NCBI GenBank assembly: GCA_963691705.1
Contig: OY829541.1
Location: 48,690,377 to 48,754,376 of the forward strand
Reading direction: 5' to 3'
Length of the DNA stretch: 64,000 nt
Source: Viola odorata
Lineage: Eukaryota; Streptophyta; Magnoliopsida; Malpighiales; Violaceae
Position numbers and translations under genes: made by a program. The notes under the pieces are model-generated. The model was not told where the DNA came from. It saw nothing but the letters and a program-made list of their open reading frames with translations, and ran no database searches. This document shows positions 24,949 to 37,269 of this stretch, piece after piece; position 1 is the stretch's first letter, and each line of letters opens with the position of its first letter.

Positions 24949-27900
24949 TCATGGGAAGCCCCTTTCTTTTCTTTTTTGAAAATATGGCAAGCCGCTTTCT
25001 TTCTTCAGGCGGTAGTAGTAATACTTCTTTCGTTTCAGAAGTTCATCTCTGCGGTCAATCACTTTTTCCTTTGGAATCTCATGCAGATCCACCACCTGTA
25101 CCGTTCTCTGCTTTTTTTCTGTTCATTACCAAGAAAAAATGCATGAAAATTTCAAGATTAGGTGAAGAAAAAACCCGAAACAAGGAACATTTCTGTGAGG
25201 AAAAGGATTTTTTCACACGAGACGGTGGCAGTCACCAGACTCACCACCATGTGCGGCGCTTTGGTGAGCTGCTGGATGAGAAGCTCATCCACCGGCTCAT
25301 AGAGGGCACATGGGCTGTCGCCACGTCGTGTCAAAAGTATCTATATATATACATACCCATCAATGCCTGTTGGTAGCCTTCTTTAAGTTTCCTCCCTGAC
25401 GCTTCAATCTTTTCTTGGAGTGCAATCTCATCCAAAGGTTCTTGTTTCTACAAGAAAAAGTAAAATATCAAACAAACTTAGAAGTTGGGTTTTCTTCAAA
25501 ATTAATGTTCATGAATATTTTTGATACTCACAACTCGTTGGAATAATGTTGGCTTCCTATTCATATTGGAGTTATCCTCTTTTCTGCAGATATCAGCTTC
25601 TTTGTTCTTCCTTTCTTCAGGCTTCAAGCATTGCTCCTTAGCTGTTTTTTTTTTGATATGGCAGTAGAAAACAGAAAAAAGTGGTATTAGGGATCAATTT
25701 GTAGCCATCGAAAAACTTGAAGGTAATTAAGTTGCAAACCTTTCTTAGCCTCTTGGTGTGGCTCAGCAGGTCTTTTCTTCCAAGTCTTGGATTCCAAGTT
25801 CTGGTTTCTAAGATCAATATCTGCATCAATATCTAATTAGAGGGTGTTCTTGGAGACAGATTGTCGCGAGTTATTTACGAGAGAGGTCTGAGGGATATGA
25901 ATGACTCACTTCCATCTTCATCGATTCCGTCGAAGAACTTTTTGCATGGAGCCGAGTTAAGTAGAGGATTAAAATGAAGCAGAACTTTAGTAGGTTTAAA
26001 GCTGTGGAAATCCAAATTCAAACAAAGTCAAACATATCTATATACCTTGTTGGAGAGCTCCATCGGGGCTTGGGAGGCGAAAACTGCACAGAAATCATCC
26101 AGTGGGGGTGAAGGGAGCCCTTCTTCGACAACCGGAAGAGTATATTCTGTTCGAAATGAAAATGCACAGACAGAATGTAGAAATTATAGATAACTACTCG
26201 GTCAAATTTGATCCAAGTTATTTCTCCAACAAAAAGAAAAGGTTTGCTGCCAAGAGTTAGGCCAAAAGTGGGATTTACCTGCTACTGCTTCTGCAGAATA
26301 AAGCCATTCTTTCTTCAATTTCTGCCAACTCCTATCATAAGAGGTCCACTTGTAGTAAGTTTGAGAGAAGCTGTAAATACTATGATATATCTGACCTCTA
26401 CATTGCAGCATTTTTCTAAAAAGGAGAGATTGGACAAAACATCGTAGGAATAAACATAGAACATACAACTGTGGAACGATTCGTGTCTAACACTGAACTG
26501 AAGCTTTGTTGATGTTCTGATCCAATATCAGATACCAAAGAAAAGAAATGAGTGAATCTGGACAGGGTTTTTTTTATAGCAAAAGCTATAAGTACCCAGC
26601 AATTCTACTGTTCTACAATTAAAAGAGCATGACTTAGGCATCAAGCACATTGATAAGCAAAGCAAGAGCATAAGATTGTCTCTAGGGTTAGTTATGACCT
26701 GCATAAACCAGTATGATTCCGTTATGTCTATTTACTCATAACAAATTGGTGGAAGAGAATGTTAACCAAATGCTCAGATACATACACAAACAGCGACTCC
26801 GCGAGCTTACTAATCTGCGATGATTTGTGCATCTGAAGAGTACCAACCATGCCCTCTATTCTTGTAGTCTGAAACAATTAACAATTGTTGAGAAATGCAT
26901 ACCATAGAGTTAATGGAAGTGGGATATACTAGTTGAGAATTGAGTATTGAGCACAGTGCATAGTCTTTGTAAGAATCCAGCAATCAGAAAAGAAAGAAGG
27001 CAGTTATCACGCATAGATATGGTTTATGAAGCTAAGAAGACACTATTTTCTAATAGCAGGTGTGCATGTTAAAAGAATTAATTACGTGCCTTACGCGAAA
27101 GTATTCAATCGCGATCATGCAACTACGCAAAGCATACGCAATCCTTACTTTCCATTTCATGGGACAGCTAAGTATATGAAAGGATTAATTTGCTCCAAAA
27201 CTAAGTAAGTAAGATCTATTAAAGAATTCAAAAGCCTCAATGAGTTGCAACAGGTGAAATTGCTGATTAATTAGTTACCAAACTATGCGACGAATAACTC
27301 ACATATGGAAATAGTTACATTCATTCATGTCAGTAGTTACAACGCAGATATTCAACTACGTTCGTGCTCATTATCCTGGATACCGGAACTGCCTCCACGT
27401 GGAATACACCCATCATAGATGGAGATTATTTAACTCAGTTTCAATTCCGCTTTCGCGCCAAAAATCTAACATACTCAAAGTGCAATTAAGAACAGGACTG
27501 CCTAGCTTTCTGTAAACATTAGGAAGTTGTCGTACAGATCAATTGCAGCAAACTGTTAGTCAAGTGCGTCATTTCATTATGAAGAATACAAGCATCACTG
27601 TAGATTCAAACAGACCCTAATGTATTCCCATTTAACCAACTAAGACAAAAAGAAAAGAAAGTATTCTCAAGGATTCAAACCTGCAGAATCTCAATGGAGA
27701 GATCCATCAATTGAAGCCTCCTCAGTGATTCAAATATTATTTCTCCGGACTGCACAAAGACAAATGAAAGGAGAAAAGATATAACCAAAAATAAACATCT
27801 TAACTGTGCAATGCTTATGCAATTTAACAACTGTAACTGAAACCCTAATCAGGTTGGTGGTAGGCAACAATAGTTTGGGCAAACCTGCTCGAGATAATTA

Positions 27901-28349
27901 CGGAGAACCTCTTTTATTCTTAAAACCTCAACAATAATCTCATTCTGTTCATGAATTGCATCAGTGAGCGCCTCCACTTCACTATAGCTGTATTTGCTTT
28001 CTTGTGTGACCGTCGGTTCTGTATTTCTACAGCTATCCTGCTGAGTCTCCTTTCCGCCATTTCCTTTGAAACCAACAGCTTTATCTCCTATCCAAATCTC
28101 AGCCCTAGCAGGTGTAAGTTGTTTCCTCTCTTCTTCAGAGTCTGTTTCATCAGTACTGAGCTCAAGTCCACAGCAGGTGCACAAGGGTGAAAAGAGTTTC
28201 TCGCAGATTTTACCCCTTTGGATTTTGAACTCCTCTGGGCGATCTATCGCAGCCAATGTTATCGCATAGCTAAGTATCTCAAAAATACTCGCATTTGCAC
28301 CCTTAAAGAAGCTTCTCCAATTATCTAGTACATTGACATTCATGGTCAT
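24949..28349 (-). CDS. Second MED26-like Mediator subunit, divergent paralogue
   Basis: Paralogue of the gene at 17.3-20.0 kb in the same orientation. Ten exons join in phase: 27885-28349, 27681-27749, 26786-26868, 26279-26331, 26046-26146, 25910-25937, 25740-25820, 25532-25641, 25357-25447 and 24949-25118, giving about 416 residues. Four exon lengths (69, 83, 28, 91) equal those of its neighbour, supporting duplication. Shared motifs: LDNWRSFFKGANASIFEIL at the start, FESLRRLQLMDLSIEILQ, FFDGIDEDG, and KKQRTVQVVDL near the end. The TFIIS-N core has drifted: TEIGKAVNGLRKH in the neighbour is TRIEGMVGTLQMH here, and RHLARTL is SKLAESL. The tail is a new basic, tyrosine-rich sequence (KKYYYYRLKKES) instead of NRNWAHGRR. 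The first ATG of the exon (28349) is used; a second lies two codons on. Frame open, probably expressed but functionally diverged. Confidence 0.85.
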
Positions 28350-28439
28350 TGCCAATGAAGTTATCCTACCTAAAAAGTTTCTGAAACACTGGTAACACTG
28401 GTGTAAAAACACAGACAAGATAACCTTTGTCTCCTATTA

Positions 28440-30166
28440 CTAGATGTCACAGCTTGAACCAGACATTCATTTCTTGTTCATCAAAACTAGGTTGAAAAAT
28501 GAAAACACACTTTGCAGAGAAGAAGCTGCAGAAATGAAACCGGAAAACCTGGCCACAAGAAAATAAAAAGACTGGAACTTTAACAGACAAAATGGAACAT
28601 GAAATAAAGACAAAAGAAGAAAGAAAAGCTGGGTCCAGGTGAAATCCAGATAGTATTGAGTGGATTGAAGTTCGGTGGGTTCTGCAGAAAAACCCTGTTT
28701 TGGAAAGTTATATAAATGGCAGAGTTTTTAAGCAGGATAGATAATGATGTGTGAAATGTTAAAATCTTATCAGGGTTTTAGGTTCTTTTTTTTATAATTT
28801 GTTTTTTGAAAAAATAAGATAGAGATTGCGTTCCTCCCTATTATGGAAGGAGCAGGATGCTGTTGATAAGAAATATGTTAATTTGTTTCCATTAACTCCT
28901 GCTGCCAGTATTACTCCCAGATTTTGTTCATGACAGAAGTAGGAAAAGACAACCTTTTTTCCTACTTTTGATTTTCTTAAGAACCCAATCCTTCCTGTAA
29001 TAAACCTGAGAAGAAGAAGATAGACATGTCTCTTTTCCCCCCTTTTTCTTTACCGTTGTTGTTGTTTTCAAGTTTCTTTCCACTATGCGAGTTTCACGAA
29101 AAGGAAAGAAATAAAACAAGAGGGACTGAATTGGAGATAATTTTCACTCTGTTATTTGTTAAAAAGTAGTCAATTTGCCCCCCCAAGCAATATGACCATT
29201 AAGTTTTTGTTCTAGAAAAAAAAAACCTCTAAATGACCTATCAACAACATAAAATTTAAACAAAGATCTGAGTTCGAGTATTAGAAATAGAAAAAACTAT
29301 ATTGGGAAACTCATAGAAATAGAAAAAACTATATTGGGAAACTCATCACTCATTAAGAACCTTGACAAACTTGTATGAAATTAATCTCAATTGAGAAAAG
29401 AAACAAAAAAAAAAACACAAATCTATCCATCGAAGTAAAATAAAAGGTGCTTTCATCTCTATTTTCGACTTCATTAAAACGTATAATTGTTAGGCAAATA
29501 TAAGTTAATGATAGATTATTCGTGAAGAGATTATTAGCTGCACTCGTTACAGAGACACATGATTCACCTACACTTTATACGATTGATTGAAATGCATCAT
29601 TTTCTAATCAATAGAGACCGCTCTCGTCAGAAACTTGTGCATCAAACGGAAACAAAAAGAAAAAAACGAGAAAATATAAATAGACACTTTATTTTCTCCA
29701 TTTTCTGAGATTTTCTTTTCTTTTCCTTCCATCTGATCATACAACATCGTAAAGTTTAATAAACCCACATGGTATTATTCCTGCAGTTTCCACTTGAAAC
29801 AAAATGCAGCCACTGAGGATTTGAAGCACAAAAGGAGATTCCCCAGGGAGAGAGATATATACAGAAGCAATCCCATACGGAGATGGGAAACGAAAGACAC
29901 GAAGAGAGCAGGGAAAGATCGCTTCCCAAACACACGTCACAAAAGAGTTAAACTAGTACTAACCCACCAGCATTCTTGTCCAAAAATGATAAACAGCTAA
30001 CCTGTCTAAGCAGTGGGGGTTATGTTAACAAGAAGCTAAACATGCATTATGCATCCTAGATGTTGTTGCATATACTTACTCTACCAAAAAGCATGAAAGT
30101 TGTACTAATTGACAGTTTTATGTGGAGTGGAGGTACTGACATGTGAATGTTGCAAGAGTAAAGAGC
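28440..30166. other. Intergenic region left of the HLTF-like gene
   Basis: Contains the promoter and leader of the second MED26-like gene (to about 28.7 kb), AT-rich DNA, a perfect 32-bp tandem duplication at 29283-29346, and the presumed 3'UTR of the HLTF-like gene (from about 29.7 kb). No coding frame of recognised family was seen. Confidence 0.45.
29283..29346. repeat. Perfect 32-bp tandem duplication
   Basis: Two identical 32-base units, each beginning AGAAATAGAAAAAACTATAT, lie head to tail. They are intergenic and their identity points to a recent event. No coding or splicing signal is affected. Confidence 0.9.
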
Positions 30167-33100
30167 TCACAAGGACATGAGTGCTCGCAGATCATCAACG
30201 CTAACCTCAGTTTGTGACTTTTTACCCCTCCTTCCAAAAGCTTCACTAGCCAACTTCTTCTTTCGTTCTTGCATCTCTAGTATTCTCTCTTCGATGCTGT
30301 TTCGAGCAATTAGCCTCACAATTGTCACATCTTCCTTCTGTCCGATTCTATGGACGCGGTCCATAGCCTGTTCCTCAACTGCTGGGTTCCACCATGGCTC
30401 AAATAAGTAGACCTTTGAAGCAGCTGCAAGGTTTATGCCAGCTCCCGAAGCCTTGAGGCTAGCAAGAAGAATTGTTGGTGCATCTGGTCCTTCTACACCA
30501 AAATCTTTGATTACTTGAGCTTTCTTTTTCGCATTCATTGTTCCATCCAACCGCAAAATCTTGAAACCAGAAGCTTTCAAGGGCTCTTCAAGTAATAACA
30601 GCATCTTTTGGAATTGTGAGAACACCACTGACTTCGAAGTTGGGTTTTTATCCCTGGAGGCTTTCAGGAGGTTTAAAAGAGCGGTGACTTTGGAAGATGC
30701 TCTTGCGGTTGATGAGGCTGTTTCAGCATTTCCATCATAAGAGGATTCTGGTGGTGGGGCTGAGAAGAGGTCAGATGGAGTAAGAGGACGGCGGCAGAGT
30801 GGGCAACAGGGTTTGGTTCGCTGCAGGGTTTTCAATATGCATGGACGGCAAAAGATGTGAGCACAGCATGTAATTACAGTATCACTTGGAGGACAAATGC
30901 AAATCGGGCAGTCAAAATCTTCACCATCTTGTAAAACGGCAACAACCTTTTTAAGCAATTCTGGGTTACTGGATACATCTGCTTAACATAATTTTTAGGA
31001 AGGTCAGTCATAATCATAAACGAGATGAAACAATTACAAAACATGCCATATAACTACAATTGCAAATCATGACATTTTTTATCATAAAAAGTTAATTCAG
31101 TCAAACAACATAATCAAACAGAGTTATTATTAGGATCACATGAGAATGATTATTACGGACATTGTTAAGCATCATAATGAATATGATTGAAGCCATGTGT
31201 CAAGAATAGGCCAGCCTGGAGATAAACAAAACATTAGGTTCCATGGGTTTCTGTCCAAGCTAACAGCAAAAGCAAACCAAATACAAATATTGTTTTGATG
31301 CAAATGTAGACACAATCACACCCATGCCAAAGAAATGACATGTATGTTCCATCTAGAATAGAGATGGCATAAAATCTGTCAAAATATCAATTACTTAAAT
31401 CAACAAGAATGGTTACAAAGATCTTCAAACTCTAATCATCACAATAGGTGTGCCTATTCTAGTGGAGAATCAAAGTGTTGTCAAAGGCCTACGGCGCCCT
31501 CAAGGGGCTAAGACCTTCTAGTGCCTTATGAAACAATAGCAGAAATATAATATAAATATGCATATGCTGAACAAAATTGAATTGAAACAGAGAAACATCA
31601 TTGATAGAAGTCTAAATAGTCTGAAAATAAACTTAAATCATGAACTGAAGTCTTAAACTATTAAAAAATATAAATATTAAGTCTAAAAACTCATAAAAAG
31701 ATGGTAGACGGAATCTGAATATTATGTTTTCTCCTAAATTTAGATATCTAGAAAATCTAAATCATCATCCACTTCATCTAAGATGTCTTCCTTTCCATCA
31801 CAAACTTATACCCAACGTCCTCTTTCTTTCTATTATTTTATCGTACTTGATGGCTGCTTGTGAGAAGGTTGGAGACTAAAAGGAGACTTTCAGGAAAAAA
31901 TAAATAACAAAAGGCCTTCTGGCGACTAAGGCAGTAACAAAAAGCGGATCAGGCGCTAGTAGGCGAGCGCCTCATGAAATGCAGCGCCCACCATGAATTA
32001 GCGCCATGGTGCTCGCCCCTTTAACAACACTAAGTTGCATATGTGAAGTAGAGATTTACACTCTAAAGCATAAATCAGAAATTATCAAAATGAAAATAAG
32101 TCTGGGTGTCAAAACTAAAAAGCCCAGTTGTTTTTGCCCTTGAAGTGCCCCATATTGAAAGGTTCAACCCTCACACATGATTTTGCTACCTCAACAACTG
32201 AATTCATTTGTCTCTTGGCTACAAATCACCAGGGAAACAGTGCCACCAAGACCATTTACTAGAAAAGCCACTTGAGGGTTGGACAATTAATTGCAGGCCT
32301 ACAGGGCCAGTGTTCAACTGTGAAAAGAAGAATTCTGCACACAACCTCTAAAACTAGCAGGAACACAGGCTACTGAAATTAACTACCACAAAGGAGTTTC
32401 AGTAATGTAAATGCAGTGACAAATAGATTAAACCAATTCAAAGTAAAATAGGACTATCCAAGAAATTCACATGCAGGCAGATCGTACCCCTTGACTCTAA
32501 CAATTCATTGAATTGACTTGATCATATATTTTAATATAGGTTTACTCTTCTTTGTTAAAAAAGAACCTATGTTTAGGCCTAAGCATAGTAGTCTCACATT
32601 CCAAAAAAGAAGTAATTAATTAATGACAAAAATAAAGAAATGGAATAAGTGAATTTAGAACTTCTGCAATACCTTCAATATTGTTAGTAGGGAATAGCGA
32701 CCTCAAATCCGAGGGACATAAGGCCAAATCATTACAAATCTGGCGAAGTCTTAAGATTATACAAAGAACAGTCGAGTAGTTGCGCATTAGACTACCCTCG
32801 TCAATGAATTCCTGGACTACACCCTTGGCGTTTCCTTCCATCTGATCATATAACTCACGTTCTTCTCCAGCAAGTTCAATGTAACAAGTCTCCAATGTTT
32901 TAGATGGCAATCCAACTAAAGCCTTGTCTTTTGTTCTCCGCAAAGATATGGTTGACATTAAGACCTGGAAGCATATAACCAAAGAAGCTATAATCAAACC
33001 AACAAAATAATAGAAGGAATATACAAACAGAGACATCAAAGAGCAGAATATTATCAAAAAGGGGAAGGGAAAAAGTAGTGTTACAAGGAACACGTGCACA

Positions 33101-34681
33101 CTTGATTTTAATTGATGCACCAATGCTAAACAAAACCAAATGCCTGATAAATGTGGGGGTTTGACTATCAAGTACAAGTGATATTACCTGCAACCTTGAG
33201 AGTCCCTTCTTGTTACCCTGTGCAAGTGGTCTTTGTAGCAGGCTTTGCCAGTAGCTCTTGATGGAGAATGGTTCAAAATGCAAAAATACCATCAACGAGA
33301 ATAAATCAAATGATCCATTCTGAATCGGTGTTCCAGTAACAACCCATCTGCACGCGGCCTTCAAATTTGAGACAGCTCGACTTTGTTGAGCATTCACATT
33401 CTTTATGATGTGTGCCTCATCCAAAATGACTCTCCACCACTCCATCTGTTTCGCAGGAGACTCTTCCTCCCAAGAGTCTTCAGCAGCCAAAGTATTATAT
33501 GTTGTCAGAACTACGTCATACTTCTTAAGCTCCTCAACATCTTTGGTCCTTTCCCCATAATACATGTAAACCTTGAATAATCCATGTTGGGTGTGCTCCT
33601 CAAGTTGTGTTATCCATGTTGAAAACACAGCAGGAGGGCAGACAATTAACGTTACTTTTGCACCCAAAACACCAGAAGACTTGCTAGTGCCTACTACTTT
33701 ACTCTTTTTTCGTCCACCTGCACTCTTGTTGCTTGCCCTACCTCTTTTCTTCCCCCTCTTGCTAGTTGACATAGGTACTTCATCCTCTGCACCTATTTCT
33801 TCTTCAACATTCTCTCTGTTGTCTGCATTACTGCTGGTACTGCCACCAAATTTATCCAAAGCAATCAAGGATAGCAAAGTCAGAGTCTTACCCAAACCCA
33901 TATCGTCTGCAAAAATACCACCACGCAAAGGCACTGGTCTGTTAGTTGTATGGTAATTAGTCAAAACATTGACATATTCCCCATCTTTCTCCTCCCAGAA
34001 AGGTGGCAACTCCCCACAATTCTCCCTATTCATCAACCACCACAACCCCTCCTTCTGGTGCGCAAAGAGCTCAGATGTGATCACCTCCTTGGGTGGCTCT
34101 AAAGCGCCCATTTTCACCTTTTTACTAACATTATCATCCACCAGCTTAAAAATCTCATCTAAACTCTTAAGCCCATTTTTCTTGATTCCCTCTTTAACCA
34201 CCACAGCCTCCGATAATCCAAACCCAGAATGGGTTTCGGAAATCAAATCCAACCCACCACGCTTTAGTGCAAGTTTAATACTCTCACAGTCGCTAATCCT
34301 AGCAAAGATATGAACTTGACATGGAATCTTGAACTTATTCCCGCCACGAGAATTAGGGACTATCCCTTCCACAGTAATCGTGCGGGAGTCAATGAGAGGT
34401 GCCAAAACAGAAGCAACTGACCTTTCTATGTGACCCACTTGAAGCGATCGCGTGTTGAGCACTTTGATAGCGTTCCCATCATGAGGGTTGAGAGGTTCCC
34501 GCACCAAACCCACCAATTCACGGCCGGCGATGCTGCCGGAGTAGTACCGAAGACCGACTATGTTAGCGATGACAAACCCAACTAAGTAGGAGTCGGCAGC
34601 CGATTGAGAAGATTGGTCCTCCCAGTCGTCGAGGGTGAGGTAGATGGAGACTGGGTCTTGGTCTTCGTCGAATTTCTCCAT
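30167..34681 (-). CDS. HLTF/RAD5-like SNF2 ATPase with HIRAN and RING domains (SMARCA3-like)
   Basis: Nuclear SNF2-family translocase and probable E3 ubiquitin ligase of the HLTF/RAD5 group, expected in DNA-damage tolerance or chromatin remodelling (family knowledge). Three exons (33188-34681, 32673-32964, 30167-30978) join in phase and encode 865 residues, close to Arabidopsis SMARCA3-like 1. Domains seen: HIRAN at about 31-130 (LVGFVIANIVGLRYYSGSI, LNPHDGNAIKV); Walker A with DDMGLGKT at 259-266; nuclear-type basic insert (GKKRGRASNKSAGGRKKSK) at about 310-328; DEAH box at 421-424; TGTPIQN at 449-455; C3HC4 RING from about 619 (CPIC...CCAHIFC..C...CCPLC); and a helicase C domain with LKASGAGINLAAASKVY and DRVHRIGQKEDV. 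All catalytic motifs are intact. The start ATG is the first in the frame. The 1.69-kb second intron hosts a MITE-like insertion. It neighbours the MED26 genes, matching my memory of adjacent Arabidopsis loci. Confidence 0.95.
31475..32030. mobile_element. MITE-like insertion in the second intron of the HLTF-like gene
   Basis: About 556 bp with imperfect terminal inverted repeats: left GTGTTGTCAAAGGC, right (reverse complement) GTGTTGTTAAAGGG. GC-rich subterminal parts are full of GGCGC/GCGCC motifs (GGCGCTAGTAGGCGAGCGCC near the right end), around an AT-rich centre. This layout is common in plant hAT-derived MITEs. No convincing target duplication was seen, so the exact ends are uncertain. 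It lies within an intron and does not disturb the exons. Confidence 0.6.
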
Positions 34682-36767
34682 GAAAGCGAAAGAGAGAAGA
34701 AGAAAGGTTTGATCTTTGATGGGTTTTGGTGTAGGTTGGCGGTGCGATTGGAGAGGTTGGCGGTTTCGAAACTGCTTGATATGTTGGATTAAGGGAGAAA
34801 GGAATGGACTTTATTACGACGAGAGAGTTAGATGCAGTGTTGAAGAGGGAGACTGTATAGAGCGATGACAAGTAAGCAGAGATACTCAGTATTTTTTGAT
34901 TTTTGAATTGAGAGTGGAGAAGCAAAGGGCGGGTTTAGAGAGAGAAAGTAAAAGGCAACGGTGCGTCGGGTCGGGTCGGGTCGGTTCGGTTATGGAGAAA
35001 AACTGTTTGTTGGCATGGACGTTAGACACGTTACTCACTTCCAATAATTGTTTGTAAATTTTCATCCCAAAATAAATACTACCCTCATATAAATTAAAAA
35101 TTGTCAGATTAATCATTTTATTTATTTATTTACTTATAATTTTCAATGCAAAGCTAACATTATCCAATTAATATTCTTAGGTTTCTAATGAGTTATTTAT
35201 TTATTTAAGTTAATTAATAACCTAATTTTAGGGTGTTTTATAATAATTATTTTTGTTAAGACCTAATAATATTCGAATGAAATTATTCTTTTATCCAAGA
35301 GGAGTAAAGAAGATATTTGATTTTCCTTTGGACTTTGAAATCTTGAAAATTTTAATTTCGAAAAAGGGTACTTGTTGGAATATTTTAAATGATTGCGAAT
35401 ATATTTTGTATTCGTTGGGATAGCCTCTGATTTTGCTCCTATGACCAGAAATTTACATATTAATTCAACTAACAAGATTTTAGCAAACCGCGTTAGGGTT
35501 TTTTTTTGGTGACAGATTTGACCATTCCCATCAGTACAACACGCAACCCTGAAAACAACTAAATACTCTTGGTAATTTTAAAAATGCAGCTTTAGCTGAG
35601 TTTTGAACCCTTAATTCTCAAACTCCTGATACATGCATAAACCTGAACCCTAACGCATTAAGCTAGAATGTTCCCCTGCTTGTCTCGCATCAAATATGAT
35701 CCCAGAAAAAAAGTGGTACACTGTCAGATCTCAAACCAGGCATCTTATTCGAGGATCCGTTGATTTTTTCCTTCTCCAGGTAGCAAATAGTTTTCGTTCA
35801 GGCTGTTGCTCGGAAACTGGAGTTTGATTCAACATGATAATTATGAGTCCCCAATGATGCGATTCCGTGAAAACAGTCATTCGACAGATAGCTCTGTGTT
35901 CTTCAGTAAAGCTGCACAGGGAGATTTTCAAGCCAACACAACTCGAAGTTCACGCACACTTCGCAAGAGGACTAAGCATCAAAACAAACCAAAGCTGAAA
36001 AACAAGCTAACTTTCAGTAGCTGAACTACTAAACTGCAGGAGAAACATGATGATAGATCCCACTTTCCTAAATACAGGCAAACCATTGTTTTCAATTTCG
36101 ACATTCCCTAACTCCAAAAGTTCATAAATATGCCGTGAGGCACAATAATAGATCCCACTTTTCTAAATATATTCCGTAACTCTAAACTCAATGATAGATC
36201 CCACTTTTCTATATACAGGCATGCACCATTTTGTTTTGTTTTTCAACATTCCTTAAGTCTAAAGTTCATAACATGCAACAAGGCACAATGATAAATCTCA
36301 CTTTTCTATATACAGGCAAACCACTGTTTTCGATTCTCTCTACATTCCCTAGCTCTAAAGGTCATAATATGCCATAAGGCACATCAAAATATGTCTAGCT
36401 CAAAAAAGGAAAGCAAAAGAAAAATCGTCAACTTGAAATTAAACGGTGTCCCTAATAGTTAAGAAGACAATTTGTTAATTGATTCCAGCCTCATGGGTTT
36501 TTGCAGAAGACAGATAATAGCTAAGAGCTCCAACTTTTCCAATCTACAACATTAATCAATTTCAATAATAGGAGAGCAGAATATACAATACAGTTAGGCT
36601 CACAAACTTTTTGAACAATGTCAGATAATACAATTAACTATAGCTAAGTGCACCATATCATAATTCAACACCTTGCTTACAAGTCATGATATCAATCTTG
36701 AAAAGGACAATCCAGGGAAACAAAGAAAAAGATGGTAAGACAGATTCTAACCAGAAGGAACCTGCTT
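34682..36767. other. Promoter of HLTF-like gene and intergenic repeats
   Basis: The first 250 bases upstream of the HLTF-like ATG are its leader and promoter (minus-strand direction), including a GTCGGGTCGGGTCGGTTCGG stretch near 34,966-34,990. The rest is AT-rich, then a stretch at 35.6-36.0 kb without clear coding potential, a roughly 96-bp tandem repeat array (separate entry), and the 3'UTR of the first MOZART1 gene. Confidence 0.45.
36053..36384. repeat. Tandem array of a ~96-bp unit (3 full, 1 truncated)
   Basis: Units start with ATAGATCCCACTTT or a close variant at about 36,053, 36,149, 36,193 and 36,290. They contain TACAGGCAAACCA, an ACATTCCCTA block and end with a GCCGTGAGGCACAAT-like block. 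The second unit is internally deleted to about 44 bp. Copies differ at many positions, so the array is not recent. It lies downstream of the first MOZART1 gene and has no evident coding role. Confidence 0.8.
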
Positions 36768-36986
36768 TTATGGTGGTGATGGTGAAGAGGTAGGTGGAGG
36801 GAAGGAGGTGGGTTCTCTTCGAAGTTCTTTAACAACCGCAGCCAAAGTTTCAGGATTGAAACCCAAATCACAGAGTGCAATTAGCACGGACAAGGTGTGT
36901 CTATCGAGTCCTGTGTCTAAGATATTGGACATGTGAAATGCCAAATCCAGTGATTCACGAGCAGTCCGAGCAGCCTCTGGATCCAT
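36768..36986 (-). CDS. GIP1: MOZART1 / GIP gamma-tubulin complex microprotein, copy 1
   Basis: Mitotic-spindle organising protein 1 (MOZART1; GIP1/2 in Arabidopsis). It binds GCP3 and recruits gamma-tubulin complexes to microtubule nucleation sites and the nuclear envelope (family knowledge). Single coding exon, 72 residues, usual length about 70. The conserved core is almost the whole protein: AARTARESLDLAFHMSNILD, TGLDRHTLSVLIALCDLGFN, PETLAAVVKELRRE, ending in a proline/serine tail. The ATG of MDPEAAR is used. A leader intron is visible just upstream: acceptor at 37,006, GTAAGA donor at 37,123. Intact. A second copy lies at 41.7 kb in the same orientation, beyond SCPL-A. Confidence 0.95.
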   Translation of the reverse strand: MDPEAARTARESLDLAFHMSNILDTGLDRHTLSVLIALCDLGFNPETLAAVVKELRREPTSFPPPTSSPSPP

Positions 36987-37269
36987 TCCCAAACTTCAAA
37001 TTTATCTGGAAAACATAAAAGACCGAATCTCTTTAGTTCAATTTCAATTTTAACTCAACTCAAAGGATTGGACTTTAAACCCTAATTAAGCTACCCAACC
37101 AAACATAAAAAGAACCTTCTTACCTACAAAGACTGTAAATTGGGTATGCACCGCCGGTTGCCGTCAGATCCTGCCACCGGCCGACCGATACTTTACTGAT
37201 GTGCAGATGACTCTGATGATGGAGTGTGAGACAGAGTGTAATAGTTGAAGCTTTGGTCTATGCTGTGGA

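Noticed and set aside
33573..33956. 127-codon plus-strand frame opposite the HLTF-like gene
   Set aside because: Antisense shadow of the strongly conserved helicase exon; its composition follows the opposite strand.
36053..36384. CRISPR-like regular repeat pattern
   Set aside because: This is plant nuclear DNA. Units are contiguous ~96-bp tandem copies without distinct spacers.
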